Assembly: GCF_001298445.1 (NCBI RefSeq)
Contig: NZ_CP012036.1
Coordinates: 2,421,263 to 2,485,262, forward strand
From: Nostoc piscinale CENA21
GTDB taxonomy: Bacteria; Cyanobacteriota; Cyanobacteriia; Cyanobacteriales; Nostocaceae
Direction of reading: 5' to 3'
Length of the DNA stretch: 64,000 bases
In this document: positions 34,680 to 43,507 of the stretch, piece by piece
How positions within the stretch are numbered: the first letter of the stretch is position 1
Layout: every line of letters begins with the position of its first letter
Notes under the pieces: model-generated
What the model saw: only the letters and a program-made list of their open reading frames with translations
Databases searched by the model: none
Told to the model about the DNA's origin: nothing
Translations under genes and position numbers: made by a program

Positions 34680-36024
34680 CTATTTTTGATTACCTACATA
34701 TTGAATGCGATAAATCCGGTTATTAGCTTCTTCTGTAACTAATAAACTACCATCAGGCAAAACTAATAAACCAACAGGCCTTCCCCAAGTAGTTGGGGTG
34801 CTGGGGTTTAACAAAAATCCTGTGAGAAAATCTTCGTAATCACCTTGTGGTTGTCCTTGAGTATTAAAAGGTACAAATACAACTTTATAACCAGTCCCGC
34901 GATCGCGGTTCCAAGAACCCCGGAATGCCACAAAAGCACCATTTTTGTATCTTGCAGGGAAAGTTTTACCATCGTAAAACTGCACACCCAAAGCTGCCGA
35001 ATGAGCTTGAAATAATACATTAGGCGTACGAGTCCGGGCTGCTAAATCTGGGCGTTTACTTTTACCATTTGCCGTTTGACGGGGGTCAAGTTTATTTGGT
35101 GTTAAGTAAGTATAAGGCCAACCATAAAATTCTCCCTGCTGAATGCGAGTGAAATAATCAGGAACCAAATCATCCCCAATACCATCCCGTTCATTCACTG
35201 TTGTGTAGAGTTCCTTTGTCACCGGATGAAAATCCAAACCCACAGGATTTCGCAAACCATAAGCGAAAGTTTGCTGCTGAGAACCATCCAAATTCATCAC
35301 CTGTACAGAAGCCCTTGGTAAAGCTTCCTCATCTGCATTAGAACGAGAACCAACCGAAACATACAACTTTTTGCCATCTGGTGCAGCGACAACATTTCTT
35401 GTCCAATGTTGGTTATAACCACCGCCAGGAAGATCAGCAATTTTTTGTCCCAGTCCCCGATAGTTGCTTTTGTCCTTTGCTGTAAGGAAACCGTAACACT
35501 GCATCAGTATTCCCCAAAAAGAAATAATTCCCCGCAAACGCCATCCCAAAAGGAATATTTAAGCCATTGTCTGCACTCGCAAATGTTTGAGTCACATCAG
35601 CCACACCGTCGCCATTACTGTCTCTCAACAAACGAATGCGGTTTTCTCTGGTTTCTGTCACCAGCACATCGCCACTAGGAGTTAAAGCCAACCACCGGGG
35701 TGCGTTCAAACCTTCCGCAAAAACATTCACCTGAAATCCTGGCGGTACGCGCAACACGGGATTTTGCGGAATGGATACTAACTCTGGGCGCTTCGATGCA
35801 CTTTTGGTAGCAAAAGGTGGCGGTAACTTCTGCAAATTGATGCGAATTGGTTGTGGCGTAAGCGTTTCAGTACGGATGACATTTTTTGATTGTGTATTTG
35901 CTACCAATAAAGGTGCAGGTGTAGATTCTTGGGTTATGACATCATCAGAAACGGCACGAGTTTGGTTACAACCTGCTGTCATCAATAACAAAGCCAACCA
36001 CCAACAACGCCGAGGAAATTCCAT
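34680..36024 (-). CDS. Glucose/sorbosone dehydrogenase-type PQQ propeller, lipoprotein; frame broken at A6
   Basis: The start at 36024 gives MEFPRRCWWLALLLMTAGCNQ, a lipoprotein signal with lipobox TAGC. The middle (VLRVPPGFQVNVFAEGLNAP, LVTETRENRIRLL) and the end (RNVVAAPDGKKLYVSVGSRS, FAYGLRNPVGLDFHP, LLVTEEANNRIYRI) form the soluble glucose/sorbosone dehydrogenase beta-propeller that normally uses PQQ. The halves lie in different frames: at six A's (plus T 35441-35446) one extra base ends the first after GTGTKNC, whereas with five it reads GTKIADLPGGGYNQHW. Restored length ~447 residues. Substrate unknown. Precedes the NHL gene on the same strand. Confidence 0.85.
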
Positions 36025-36195
36025 AACTGTGAGAAGTTATATGCAACTTTTGTAATTTAGAACTAAACCTAAATTTTTGTCGCCTGTCTCTAGTTTGATT
36101 TATCGTCTTTAGTCATTCGAGAATGGGTGTAGTGGTGTATGGATGTAAGGATTTTGAAGTCTGCAATGGCAGACTTTGTTTCTGTAGCCGCGATT

Positions 36196-38513
36196 TTAAT
36201 CGTCAGACTTCCCAGGTAAAAACAAACTCGTCTCTATATAATTCCGTAAGCCGGGAGAAACGTCAGTTGCAATTTTTAGACAGTCTAAAAGTAATTTGTT
36301 AGCATCCCAATACTGTTGTATCTCCTCCAAATTTTGAGGATTATATTGCCAATCATGCCCAATTTGTCGCGTGCTAATCATCCACATACGTAATGTTTCT
36401 ATCCAGTGTTTGCCATTTTCTTGCCACCAAATTTTTAAAACTTCTCCACCTTGGCTGGGGGAAGGTAACTGGTTTTTAATGTTTTGCAATTCTGTTAGCA
36501 AGTCTAGTTGATTTGCTAACAAATGCTTGAAGTCAAGAGATAAACTCAAAGCCGAAAATCGTGCTAAAAAAAATCTCAGGATTTATGCCTAAACTCACAG
36601 TCAATCCATGTGTTAAAGCCAAGTCTAAGGCTAAATCTGTGGCGAGATTACCTGCAAGCTGATTATCCAACAGTATAGCGAGTTCTTGATTACAAGCTAA
36701 AGCAGATTCTGAAGGCAAGGCTAGAGTAAAGTAAAAAGCCCGCACACTTGCTATATGATAAGGTGTGTTGACGGCGGCGGATTTTTGCATCAACCAAGTC
36801 AGAAAATGATGTAGTCTAGAATTTTTAATAGATAAATCATCAATCTTTTCCTTCATAGATTTTAATAATTCATCGGCAGGGTTTAACATTCCGGCACTGA
36901 GTAAAAAAAACTTCCCGCCAAGATTTTTTACTCAGGTGATTCATCAATTCTGCTAGTGTTGGCGAATTGATGTTAATTACTATTTCTTTAGCGGTGAGAT
37001 ATTGTTGTAAGCTGAAATGAGAAAAAGCATAAATTCCCAGTGCTTTTTGCATTAATAATCCATGTTGGGCTTCAATTGCCTGTAATATAGATGCACTTTC
37101 TATTTCTAAAGCTGCGGTATCATTAGGTGGATTAAAATTCTGCACTAAATAATCTGTAATTAGTCGGCACAGATGCGATTCAGGATGGAAATAACTGCTT
37201 TGGGGAAAGGTAATTGCCGCTATATGACTGAGTAATTTAATTTTGTGTAACAATGAAAAATTAGGATAAATTTCATCTCTTTTAATGCCTTTAGCTTCAT
37301 CCCAGCGCGTGAGGAATAAATCTAAAATTTGTTTATAAATTTCAGTGCGGTTAATAGGAAAATCTTCAGTGAACTGAAAGACTAAACAAATAAAGTTCAG
37401 TAAAAGTGGTGTGGTTGCTAAATCTAGAATTGGAAAATTTTCTTTTAATTCCAGCTTCTGCATAAAGCGGCTGGCTAAGTCTTTGGCTATGGCTGGTGGT
37501 TGTTTGGCAACTGAAAGAAACCACTTTTCGGCAAAATTAGCTATTTGCGATTGACTAAAATTGCCAATTTCGATTTCGGTAAAGCCATAAAATTTATAAT
37601 TTTGTACACCTAGTCTACAAGTAATAATTATTTTGTTTTTGTAAAATTTTTCTGTAAACTGACGAATTTTGCTGATGATTTTACTGATATCTTTACCAAC
37701 GACTTCATCTAAGCCATCTAATAAAATTAAAGCCCGTCCATGCGTAAAAATTGTATTTAGTTCTTGTTCACTAATTCCCAAATTAAGAAAAGATGCACAC
37801 AGATAGTTAAATAAACTTATTTGACTCGATCCGCGAATATCTTCCGCAAAGTCTTTTAAACGGACAAAGATGGGTAAATAATCAGCTTGAAACAATCCCA
37901 GATTACAACTATTGGCGATCGCCTGCAAAAATGTGGTTTTGCCAGCACCAGGCTTACCTAGCACCATCAGCTTGTCATATTTTTTGACTGCTGCGATTCC
38001 CGAAGTTTTAGTTTGCGGCCAGTCAGCTACACCCAAGGAGTTATTTTCTTTCATCCATACCTGGGGAAATTTCTTAATTTCTAGCCATCTGCGACTGTTA
38101 ATTTCTTCTAAAATCTCGATATCAACATAAAGATCATTGAATCGTATCGGCTGGGCAACATCCAAAATTTGTACAGTACCGCACTGCATTTGAATGTTTT
38201 CGTGATAAACAGACCGCAGTTTTTGTACGACTGTCTCAATATCTAAAGACAGATTTGCAGAGTTGTCTAACAAACTTGATTCATCTGTGGTGAAAGACTG
38301 AGCGATTTCTGCGATATCCAGTTCCAAAGCAAAGCAAATATCGTTGAATACATGACGGTCTATCCGTTGACCGGTAAAAAACTTCCAAATGGCTTGGCGA
38401 GTCTCTAAGCCTACCTCAGCTGCTAAATATTCTTGTGTCCAACCTTTGCGTTTAAAGGATTGTTTTGCTTTTCTGATCCCTTCAGCCGATGCTTGGAGCG
38501 ATCGCTTTGCCAT
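36196..38513 (-). CDS. HTH-NACHT NTPase (STAND/NLR-like), frame broken twice
   Basis: The restored protein has ~771 residues. Residues ~20-75 are an HTH (TQEYLAAEVGLETRQAIWKF). The NACHT NTPase follows: Walker A VLGKPGAGKTTFLQA (near 190), Walker B RALILLDGLDEV (near 265), and IIITCRLG sensor. The helical C-terminal part is split by two A8/T8 runs (plus 36903-36910 and 36566-36573), each one base too long; with seven the joins read EVFLLSAGMLNPADELLKSM and EIFLARFSALSLSLDF. NACHT proteins are signal-transduction NTPases and some bacterial ones defend against phage. Here the HTH is fused to the NTPase and an inverted repeat lies just upstream. Effector domain not recognised. Confidence 0.82.
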
Positions 38514-38529
38514 AATCTACCACCAAAAT

Positions 38530-38566
38530 TTGTATAAGTTTATTTTTTCGTATACAACTTATACAA
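38530..38566 (-). promoter_or_regulatory. Inverted repeat TTGTATAAGTT upstream of HTH-NACHT gene
   Basis: TTGTATAAGTT (38530-38540) and AACTTATACAA (38556-38566) are perfect 11-base inverted copies, with further TATAC/GTTATAC half-sites between and after. It starts 17 bases before the start codon at 38513, so it overlaps the expected promoter or leader. A self-operator for the encoded HTH is likely but untested. Confidence 0.65.
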
Positions 38567-38635
38567 GTTATACGCTAAGTTAAACAAAAACCCCAACATC
38601 ATTTCATACATCGGCTAGACATAATAGAAATCGAG

Positions 38636-38833
38636 TCAGCCAAATCTACATACCCAACTAGCTGAAGGCATTGTCCAAGTAGCAAATGCTCTTTGAGCAA
38701 TGCCCAAGCTTTTATTTAGTGCTGTAAAATCAGTTTCATCAGGACTGCCTTCTTGAATCAATACCATTAAGACTGACGCAAGAACTCTCTCAAACTCTGA
38801 TAACTCTGCATTCTTAGCGTTCTTGTTTGACAT
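38636..38833 (-). CDS. Uncharacterised 65-residue protein
   Basis: Start taken at ATG 38833 (MSNKNAKNAELSEFERVL); a codon at 38851 adds six residues. The product is mostly helical (ERVLASVLMVLIQEG, DFTALNKSLGIAQRAF) and ends in aromatic residues. No family recognised. Lies upstream of the HTH-NACHT operator on the same strand. Confidence 0.5.
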   Translation of the reverse strand: MSNKNAKNAELSEFERVLASVLMVLIQEGSPDETDFTALNKSLGIAQRAFATWTMPSASWVCRFG

Positions 38834-39007
38834 ACTTTGGTTTTTTTCCACCTATAAATAAGTAAGTTAAAATCTCTCGTCTGCTGCCTTCCTGGCTCGT
38901 AAACTCAAGCTAGAACTTCAGGACGTATAACAGCATGAACTCTCAGCGTCCGTTCTTCAACTACTACAATAAGGAAATATATCCGAATATTTTGACTTAT
39001 TTGCTTT

Positions 39008-40081
39008 ATGTCAGTTTTAGCAGCGATCGCAGTCTTGGCTGTTTTAATTTTGGTACATGAACTGGGACACTTTGTGGCAGCGCGGTCTCAAGGCATTTAC
39101 GCTAACCGCTTTTCCTTGGGGTTTGGGCCGATTTTGTGGAAATACCAAGGAACGGAAACCGAATATGCCATACGTGCTTTTCCCTTGGGTGGCTTTGTTG
39201 GTTTTCCCGATGATGACCCAGATAGTGACATTCCACCCAACGACCCAAATCTGCTGCGTAACCGTCCAATTTTAGACCGGGCGATCGTTATCAGTGCGGG
39301 AGTCATCGCAAATTTAATCTTTGCCTACTTAGTCCTAGTGCTGCAATTGGGCATTGTGGGCATCCCTGAAAAGTTCAATTATCAACCTGGTGTAATTGTT
39401 CAACCAGTTAATGAACAATCTATTGCCTATCAAGCCGGAATTAGAGAAGGTGATATAGTTTTAGCCATTAACGGTCAAGAACTCCCAGCTTCCGAAAAGT
39501 CCACCGCTATCTTGACCAAAGAAATTCAAACCCATCCCAACCAGGAAATTTCCCTCAAAGTTCAGCAGAAAGATCAACAAGTTTCTCTGAAAATAACCCC
39601 CACAAAAGGCGCAGATGGTAAAGGCTTGGTTGGCATTCAATTAGGGCCAAATGGTAAACCTGTTTTTCGCCGCCCCAGTAATCCTTTTGAGATTTTTGGT
39701 ATTGCAGCTAACCGCTTCCAACAATTATTTGTCGGCACACTCAATGGTTTTGGACAATTAATTACCAACTTCCAACAAACCATTGGACAAGTCTCTGGCC
39801 CAGTTAATATCGTCAAGGTTGGTGCAAAATTAGCCGCCGATGACAGCACAAACTTGTTATCTTTTGCAGCGATTATCAGCATTAACTTAGCCATTATCAA
39901 TATCTTGCCCCTCCCAGCATTAGATGGCGGACAACTAGCTTTTCTATTAATTGAAGGTTTGCGCGGTAAACCCTTACCTAGCCGCATTCAAGAAGGTGTA
40001 ATGCAAACTGGCTTAGTCCTACTTTTGGGTTTAGGTATTTTCTTAATTGTCAAAGAAACCATCCAGTTAACTACTCAGTAG
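39008..40081 (+). CDS. rseP: Site-2 metalloprotease RseP/YaeL
   Basis: 357 residues. Zinc site HExxH in LVHELGHFVAAR (near residue 18-22) inside the first membrane helix, a PDZ domain in the middle (AYQAGIREGDIVLAINGQEL in parts), and the third ligand motif LPLPALDGGQLAFLL near residue 305. At least four membrane helices. It cleaves transmembrane anti-sigma factors and signal-peptide remnants within the membrane. Followed by nth and rpsN on the same strand. Confidence 0.95.
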   Translation: MSVLAAIAVLAVLILVHELGHFVAARSQGIYANRFSLGFGPILWKYQGTETEYAIRAFPLGGFVGFPDDDPDSDIPPNDPNLLRNRPILDRAIVISAGVIANLIFAYLVLVLQLGIVGIPEKFNYQPGVIVQPVNEQSIAYQAGIREGDIVLAINGQELPASEKSTAILTKEIQTHPNQEISLKVQQKDQQVSLKITPTKGADGKGLVGIQLGPNGKPVFRRPSNPFEIFGIAANRFQQLFVGTLNGFGQLITNFQQTIGQVSGPVNIVKVGAKLAADDSTNLLSFAAIISINLAIINILPLPALDGGQLAFLLIEGLRGKPLPSRIQEGVMQTGLVLLLGLGIFLIVKETIQLTTQ

Positions 40082-40231
40082 TAATGCTGCAAAATTAAAG
40101 CACTCAGACTAAAATCTGAAGCTCATCAAACCAAGCCTGCACAAGCAGGCTAATTTATTTTTTACTTACTAATCTCTAAGTAAATAGGCAATTATTTTTT
40201 TTACTTTTGCCTTTTTACCTTTGCCTTTTTT

Positions 40232-40901
40232 ATGACCACCACACGCAAATCTCCTTCAAAAAAAACAACGGGCGTTAGAAATTCTCCATCGCCTCAAGCA
40301 TTTATATCCAGATGCCACTTGTTCATTAAATTACTCAACACCTGTACAACTACTCGTTGCAACTATTCTTTCTGCTCAATGTACAGATGAGCGCGTTAAT
40401 AAAGTTACACCAGCTTTATTTAGCCGTTTTCCCGATGCAGCCAGTTTAGCCAATGCTGATTTAGAAGAATTAGAAAACTTGGTACGTTCTACAGGGTTTT
40501 ATCACAATAAAGCTAAAAATATTCAAGCCGCCTGTCGGATGATTGTGACTGAGTTTAACTCGGTTGTTCCTAACCAAATGGAGCAATTATTAAAATTACC
40601 TGGTGTGGCGCGAAAAACAGCAAATGTAGTTTTAGCCCACGCTTATGGGATCAATGCTGGAGTAACTGTAGATACTCACGTTAAGCGTCTCAGTCAACGC
40701 CTGGGTTTAACTAAATATGCTGAACCCATTAAAATTGAACAAGATTTAATGAAGTTATTACCCCAACCAGATTGGGAAAATTGGTCAATTCGGCTGATTT
40801 ATCATGGTCGCGCTATCTGTAAAGCCCGTTCTCCCGCTTGTGCAGCTTGTGAGTTGGCTGATTTATGCCCGACATCTGACAAAGTGATCACAATAGGCTA
40901 G
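40232..40901 (+). CDS. nth: Endonuclease III, frame broken at A8
   Basis: ATG 40232 gives MTTTRKSPSKK, then the frame is lost at eight A's (40258-40265). With seven it reads KKQRALEILHRLKHLYPDAT and on through LLVATILSAQCTDERVNKVTP to the end, about 222 residues. The helix-hairpin-helix LPGVARKTANVVLAHAYG with its Lys nucleophile, VDTHVKRLSQRLG with the catalytic Asp, and the Fe-S Cys cluster CKARSPACAACELADLCP are all present. It excises oxidised pyrimidines and nicks AP sites. As read, the first ~80 residues of the body are out of frame with the start. Confidence 0.93.
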
Positions 40902-40973
40902 GCAATATCAAAACTATCCCTAGAATTGATTCTGACACTGTAGAATGGAAAATGCTGTCTTTATTTAGAATGT

Positions 40974-41277
40974 ATGGCGAAGAAAAGTATGATTGAGCGC
41001 GAGAAAAAAACGCGCCAAATTAGTCGCAAAGTATGCGGAAAAGCGTGAAACTCTGATGGAAGAGTTCAAGCAAGCAGAATCTTTAGAAGAGAAACTGGAC
41101 GCTCACCGTAAAATTCAACAACTACCTCGTAACAGTGCGCCCAACCGTCGCCGCAATCGCTGTTGGGTAACTGGTCGTCCCAGAGGTGTTTACCGTGACT
41201 TCGGACTGTCTCGGAACGTTCTGCGGGAGTGGGCGCACGAAGGTTTATTACCTGGAGTTGTTAAGTCTAGCTGGTAG
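40974..41277 (+). CDS. rpsN: Ribosomal protein S14, frame broken at A7
   Basis: ATG 40974 gives MAKKSMIEREKK, the family N-terminus, then seven A's (41004-41010) shift the frame; with six it continues RAKLVAKYAEKRETLMEEF to VVKSSW, 100 residues, the standard S14 length. The body has the Zn-less long form LPRNSAPNRRRNRCWVTGRPR and FGLSRNVLREWAHEGLLPGV. S14 is essential for the 30S subunit and usually single-copy, so this break is most likely a sequence error or is rescued by slippage. Confidence 0.95.
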
Positions 41278-41279
41278 TC

Positions 41280-41343
41280 ATTAGTCATCAGTCATTAGTC
41301 ATTGGTTATTCACTAAAGACAAATGACAATGACAAATGACAAA
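41280..41343. repeat. TCATTAGTCATTAGTC heptamer repeats
   Basis: Tandem AGTCATT/AGTCATC units facing inverted ACAAATGACAATGACAAATGAC. Same family as 44325-44356 and 60408-60432. Lies between the converging rpsN and the gene at 41346. Confidence 0.7.
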
Positions 41344-41345
41344 GT

Positions 41346-41675
41346 TTATTGACCGCAGCAACGGTCTATACCCAGACTTTCTAAGAGTAGATCGCTGACG
41401 GCGTTAGCGATCGCAAACTCTCCATAAAAGCTTTTGGAAAAATCAAATCCTTGCATCTCTGTGACAATGGCAATTACCAGAGAACCCAAGTCGTTTTCTC
41501 CTTCCATTCGTTGGCGGACATAAATTTGCGCGGCTCGTTGAGCAATCGTTTGGTTGACTGCTTCGGGGATAAATTCTGCATCTAACCACCGCAACAAACG
41601 CTCTTGTAACCACTCACCTTCAAGGAGGGGGTTGTTAGCTGGTGGTAGGGTAATGGATGGGATTGGTTGTGTCAT
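41346..41675 (-). CDS. Conserved cyanobacterial protein of unknown function
   Basis: 109 residues, soluble and mainly helical (LLEGEWLQERLLRWLDAEFI, AQRAAQIYVRQRMEGENDLG, IANAVSDLLLESLG), ending in CCGQ. I recall it as a widely conserved cyanobacterial protein without assigned function. It converges with rpsN and is divergent from aat. Confidence 0.7.
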   Translation of the reverse strand: MTQPIPSITLPPANNPLLEGEWLQERLLRWLDAEFIPEAVNQTIAQRAAQIYVRQRMEGENDLGSLVIAIVTEMQGFDFSKSFYGEFAIANAVSDLLLESLGIDRCCGQ

Positions 41676-41782
41676 TTTGGTAAATGCAGAGTCATGCTAA
41701 ATATATCCCAGAGGAGCGCAGAGGATGGCGATCGCATCAAACGGCGTTCCTCTGAATTTTTTTATTTTATTTTGATCTATCT

Positions 41783-42358
41783 ATGCAATATGATATCGCT
41801 GCAATTATTCAAGGATATGCCCAAGGTTATTTTCTCATGGCTGATGACGATCATGGCTTGGATTGGTATGGCAGCCGCGATCGGACTTTGATTCCTTTAG
41901 ATCAGCGATTCCGCTATCCTAAGTCCTTGCAGCGTGTTTTGAATCAAGAACGGTTTACAGTTGCGATTAACCGCGATTTTCCGGCTGTTGTGGCTGGCTG
42001 CGCGAACCGAGAAACAACCTGGATATCAGATGAATTAAAAGAAATTTACTTATCACTACATAAAACTGGTTTTGCTCACAGTTTTGAAACTTGGCAAGGT
42101 GATGAACTTGCAGGCGGTATTTTAGGAATAGTCATTGGCGGCGCTTTCATCGGTGAATCGATGTTTTACCGCATCCCCGAAGGCTCAAAAGTAGCAATGG
42201 TCAAATTAGTGGAAAGATTGCGCCAAAAACAATTTGTCCTGTTTGATGCTCAAATGATGAACCCACATTTAGAACGCTTTGGTGCTTACGGTATTGGTGA
42301 TGAAGAATATCAAACTTTACTTCATAAAGCGTTGCAGCGGCGCTGTTCTTTGGTGTAA
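41783..42358 (+). CDS. aat: Leucyl/phenylalanyl-tRNA-protein transferase
   Basis: 191 residues. YAQGYFLMADDDHGLDWY, the TWISDELKEIYLSLHKTGFA block, SFETWQGDELAGGILGIVIGG, IGESMFYRIPEGSKVAMVKL (in parts) and FDAQMMNPHLERFGAYGI are conserved in Aat. It adds Leu or Phe to proteins with an N-terminal Lys or Arg, marking them for the ClpAP/ClpCP-type N-degron pathway. The N-terminus is shorter than in E. coli, as usual in cyanobacteria. Confidence 0.94.
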   Translation: MQYDIAAIIQGYAQGYFLMADDDHGLDWYGSRDRTLIPLDQRFRYPKSLQRVLNQERFTVAINRDFPAVVAGCANRETTWISDELKEIYLSLHKTGFAHSFETWQGDELAGGILGIVIGGAFIGESMFYRIPEGSKVAMVKLVERLRQKQFVLFDAQMMNPHLERFGAYGIGDEEYQTLLHKALQRRCSLV

Positions 42359-42408
42359 GAATGTAGGGCATTATGTAGCTTACTCTAACAATTTAGCGAC
42401 CAATTTTT

Positions 42409-42630
42409 ATGGGTGCAGAAGTTTACTGGTACTACACAGATTATCAACCTGATCTCAACAGTCTTATCAATGATTTCAATGATATTTATCAAGACATAAA
42501 ACGAGGTCTTATAATTTACGATCAGGCTTATTTTATAAAAGCATTATGGGAATGGCGTTTTCATTTTAAAATTCATTGGGGCACTCATTTAGTTGGAGCG
42601 CAAAGGGCAATTCATAATTATTTTTCGTAG
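42409..42630 (+). CDS. Small uncharacterised protein
   Basis: 73 residues: MGAEVYWYYTDYQPDLNS, then an acidic middle and aromatic end (ALWEWRFHFKIHWGTHLVGA). Such MGAEVYWYY proteins occur in cyanobacteria with no assigned role. Starts 50 bases after aat on the same strand. Confidence 0.6.
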   Translation: MGAEVYWYYTDYQPDLNSLINDFNDIYQDIKRGLIIYDQAYFIKALWEWRFHFKIHWGTHLVGAQRAIHNYFS

Positions 42631-42761
42631 TCATACTTGGATATAGAGGCTGATATTCTATCTGTTCAGTTTAAGAGAGTTGTTAAGATTATTTGGAATT
42701 ATCAGTTCTTCAGCCAAGCTATAATTTGCTTAAAGTGAAAAGAATTCTTTGGAGTGGCTTG

Positions 42762-43145
42762 ATGTCCCTACAAGAACTGAAAGAACAAGTTTGTAAACTT
42801 TCTGTAAGCGATCGCCTCGCCCTTGTCAACGCTATTATTCAATCTCTACAAGATATACCTCAAACTGAAAACTGGCAATATTTAGTAGCTCGTCCTCATC
42901 CCTGGCGTAAACAACTTTATATTAAAGGACGCAAACTTCTGGCATCAACTATTTGGCAAGATATGATGGCCAATCAGATGTCCTCAGAGGAAGCCGCCGA
43001 AAATTGGGATTTGCCCCTATCTGCTATTGAAGAAGTGATTAATTACTGCGAGAGTCACCAAGAACTACTAAAACTAGAAGCGGATGAGGAACTCTATCGC
43101 CTACAAGTAAAAGGAGTATCAATTGAGTCTACGAATGCTGCTTGA
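42762..43145 (+). CDS. DUF433 antitoxin-like protein
   Basis: 127 residues from ATG 42762. The C-terminal half (LASTIWQDMMANQMSSEEAA and NWDLPLSAIEEVINYCESH) is a DUF433 winged-helix-like domain, commonly the antitoxin partner of DUF5615 PIN-like toxins. The N-terminus (LQELKEQVCKLSVSDRLALV) resembles the short addiction-module helix. Its end overlaps the toxin gene by 23 bases, implying coupled translation. Confidence 0.82.
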   Translation: MSLQELKEQVCKLSVSDRLALVNAIIQSLQDIPQTENWQYLVARPHPWRKQLYIKGRKLLASTIWQDMMANQMSSEEAAENWDLPLSAIEEVINYCESHQELLKLEADEELYRLQVKGVSIESTNAA

Positions 43146-43482
43146 TGAGGATTCTCAAGCAAAATACTTGGTTAATCTTCTTCAAGCAGTAGGTCATGAT
43201 GTAGTGACTGTTAATTTAGTAGGTTTGATGAATTGTCCCGATGTAGTTGTGTTAGATTATGCGAGACAAGATGGGCGTGTGCTGCTTACCCGTAACTGTA
43301 ATGATTTTCAAGAATTACATCAAATCAATCCATCTCATCCAGGCATTTTGGCGGTTTATCAAGATTTTGTAGTGTCTAAGAATATGACCTATCAAACAAT
43401 TGTCAAGGCAATTGCCAATATAGAAGCCGCAAGCTATTCTCTAGAGAATCAATTTGTTATTCTTAATCAATGGAATTATTAA
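43123..43482 (+). CDS. DUF5615 PIN-like toxin
   Basis: 119 residues. The TTG start at 43123 is favoured over ATG 43135 because AAAGGAG lies six bases before it. MLLDEDSQAKYLVNLLQAVG, DVVTVNLVG, and LLTRNCNDFQELH follow the DUF5615 PIN-like pattern with acidic residues LDED and TRNxxDF expected to bind metal. Members are presumed RNases neutralised by the upstream DUF433 protein. Confidence 0.85.
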   Translation: MSLRMLLDEDSQAKYLVNLLQAVGHDVVTVNLVGLMNCPDVVVLDYARQDGRVLLTRNCNDFQELHQINPSHPGILAVYQDFVVSKNMTYQTIVKAIANIEAASYSLENQFVILNQWNY

Positions 43483-43507
43483 TTAGGACTTACTTTCATA
43501 ACAATTC

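Noticed and set aside
41667..41891. 74-codon plus-strand frame before aat
   Set aside because: It overlaps the start of aat in another frame and contains intergenic repeat sequence; aat is the real gene.
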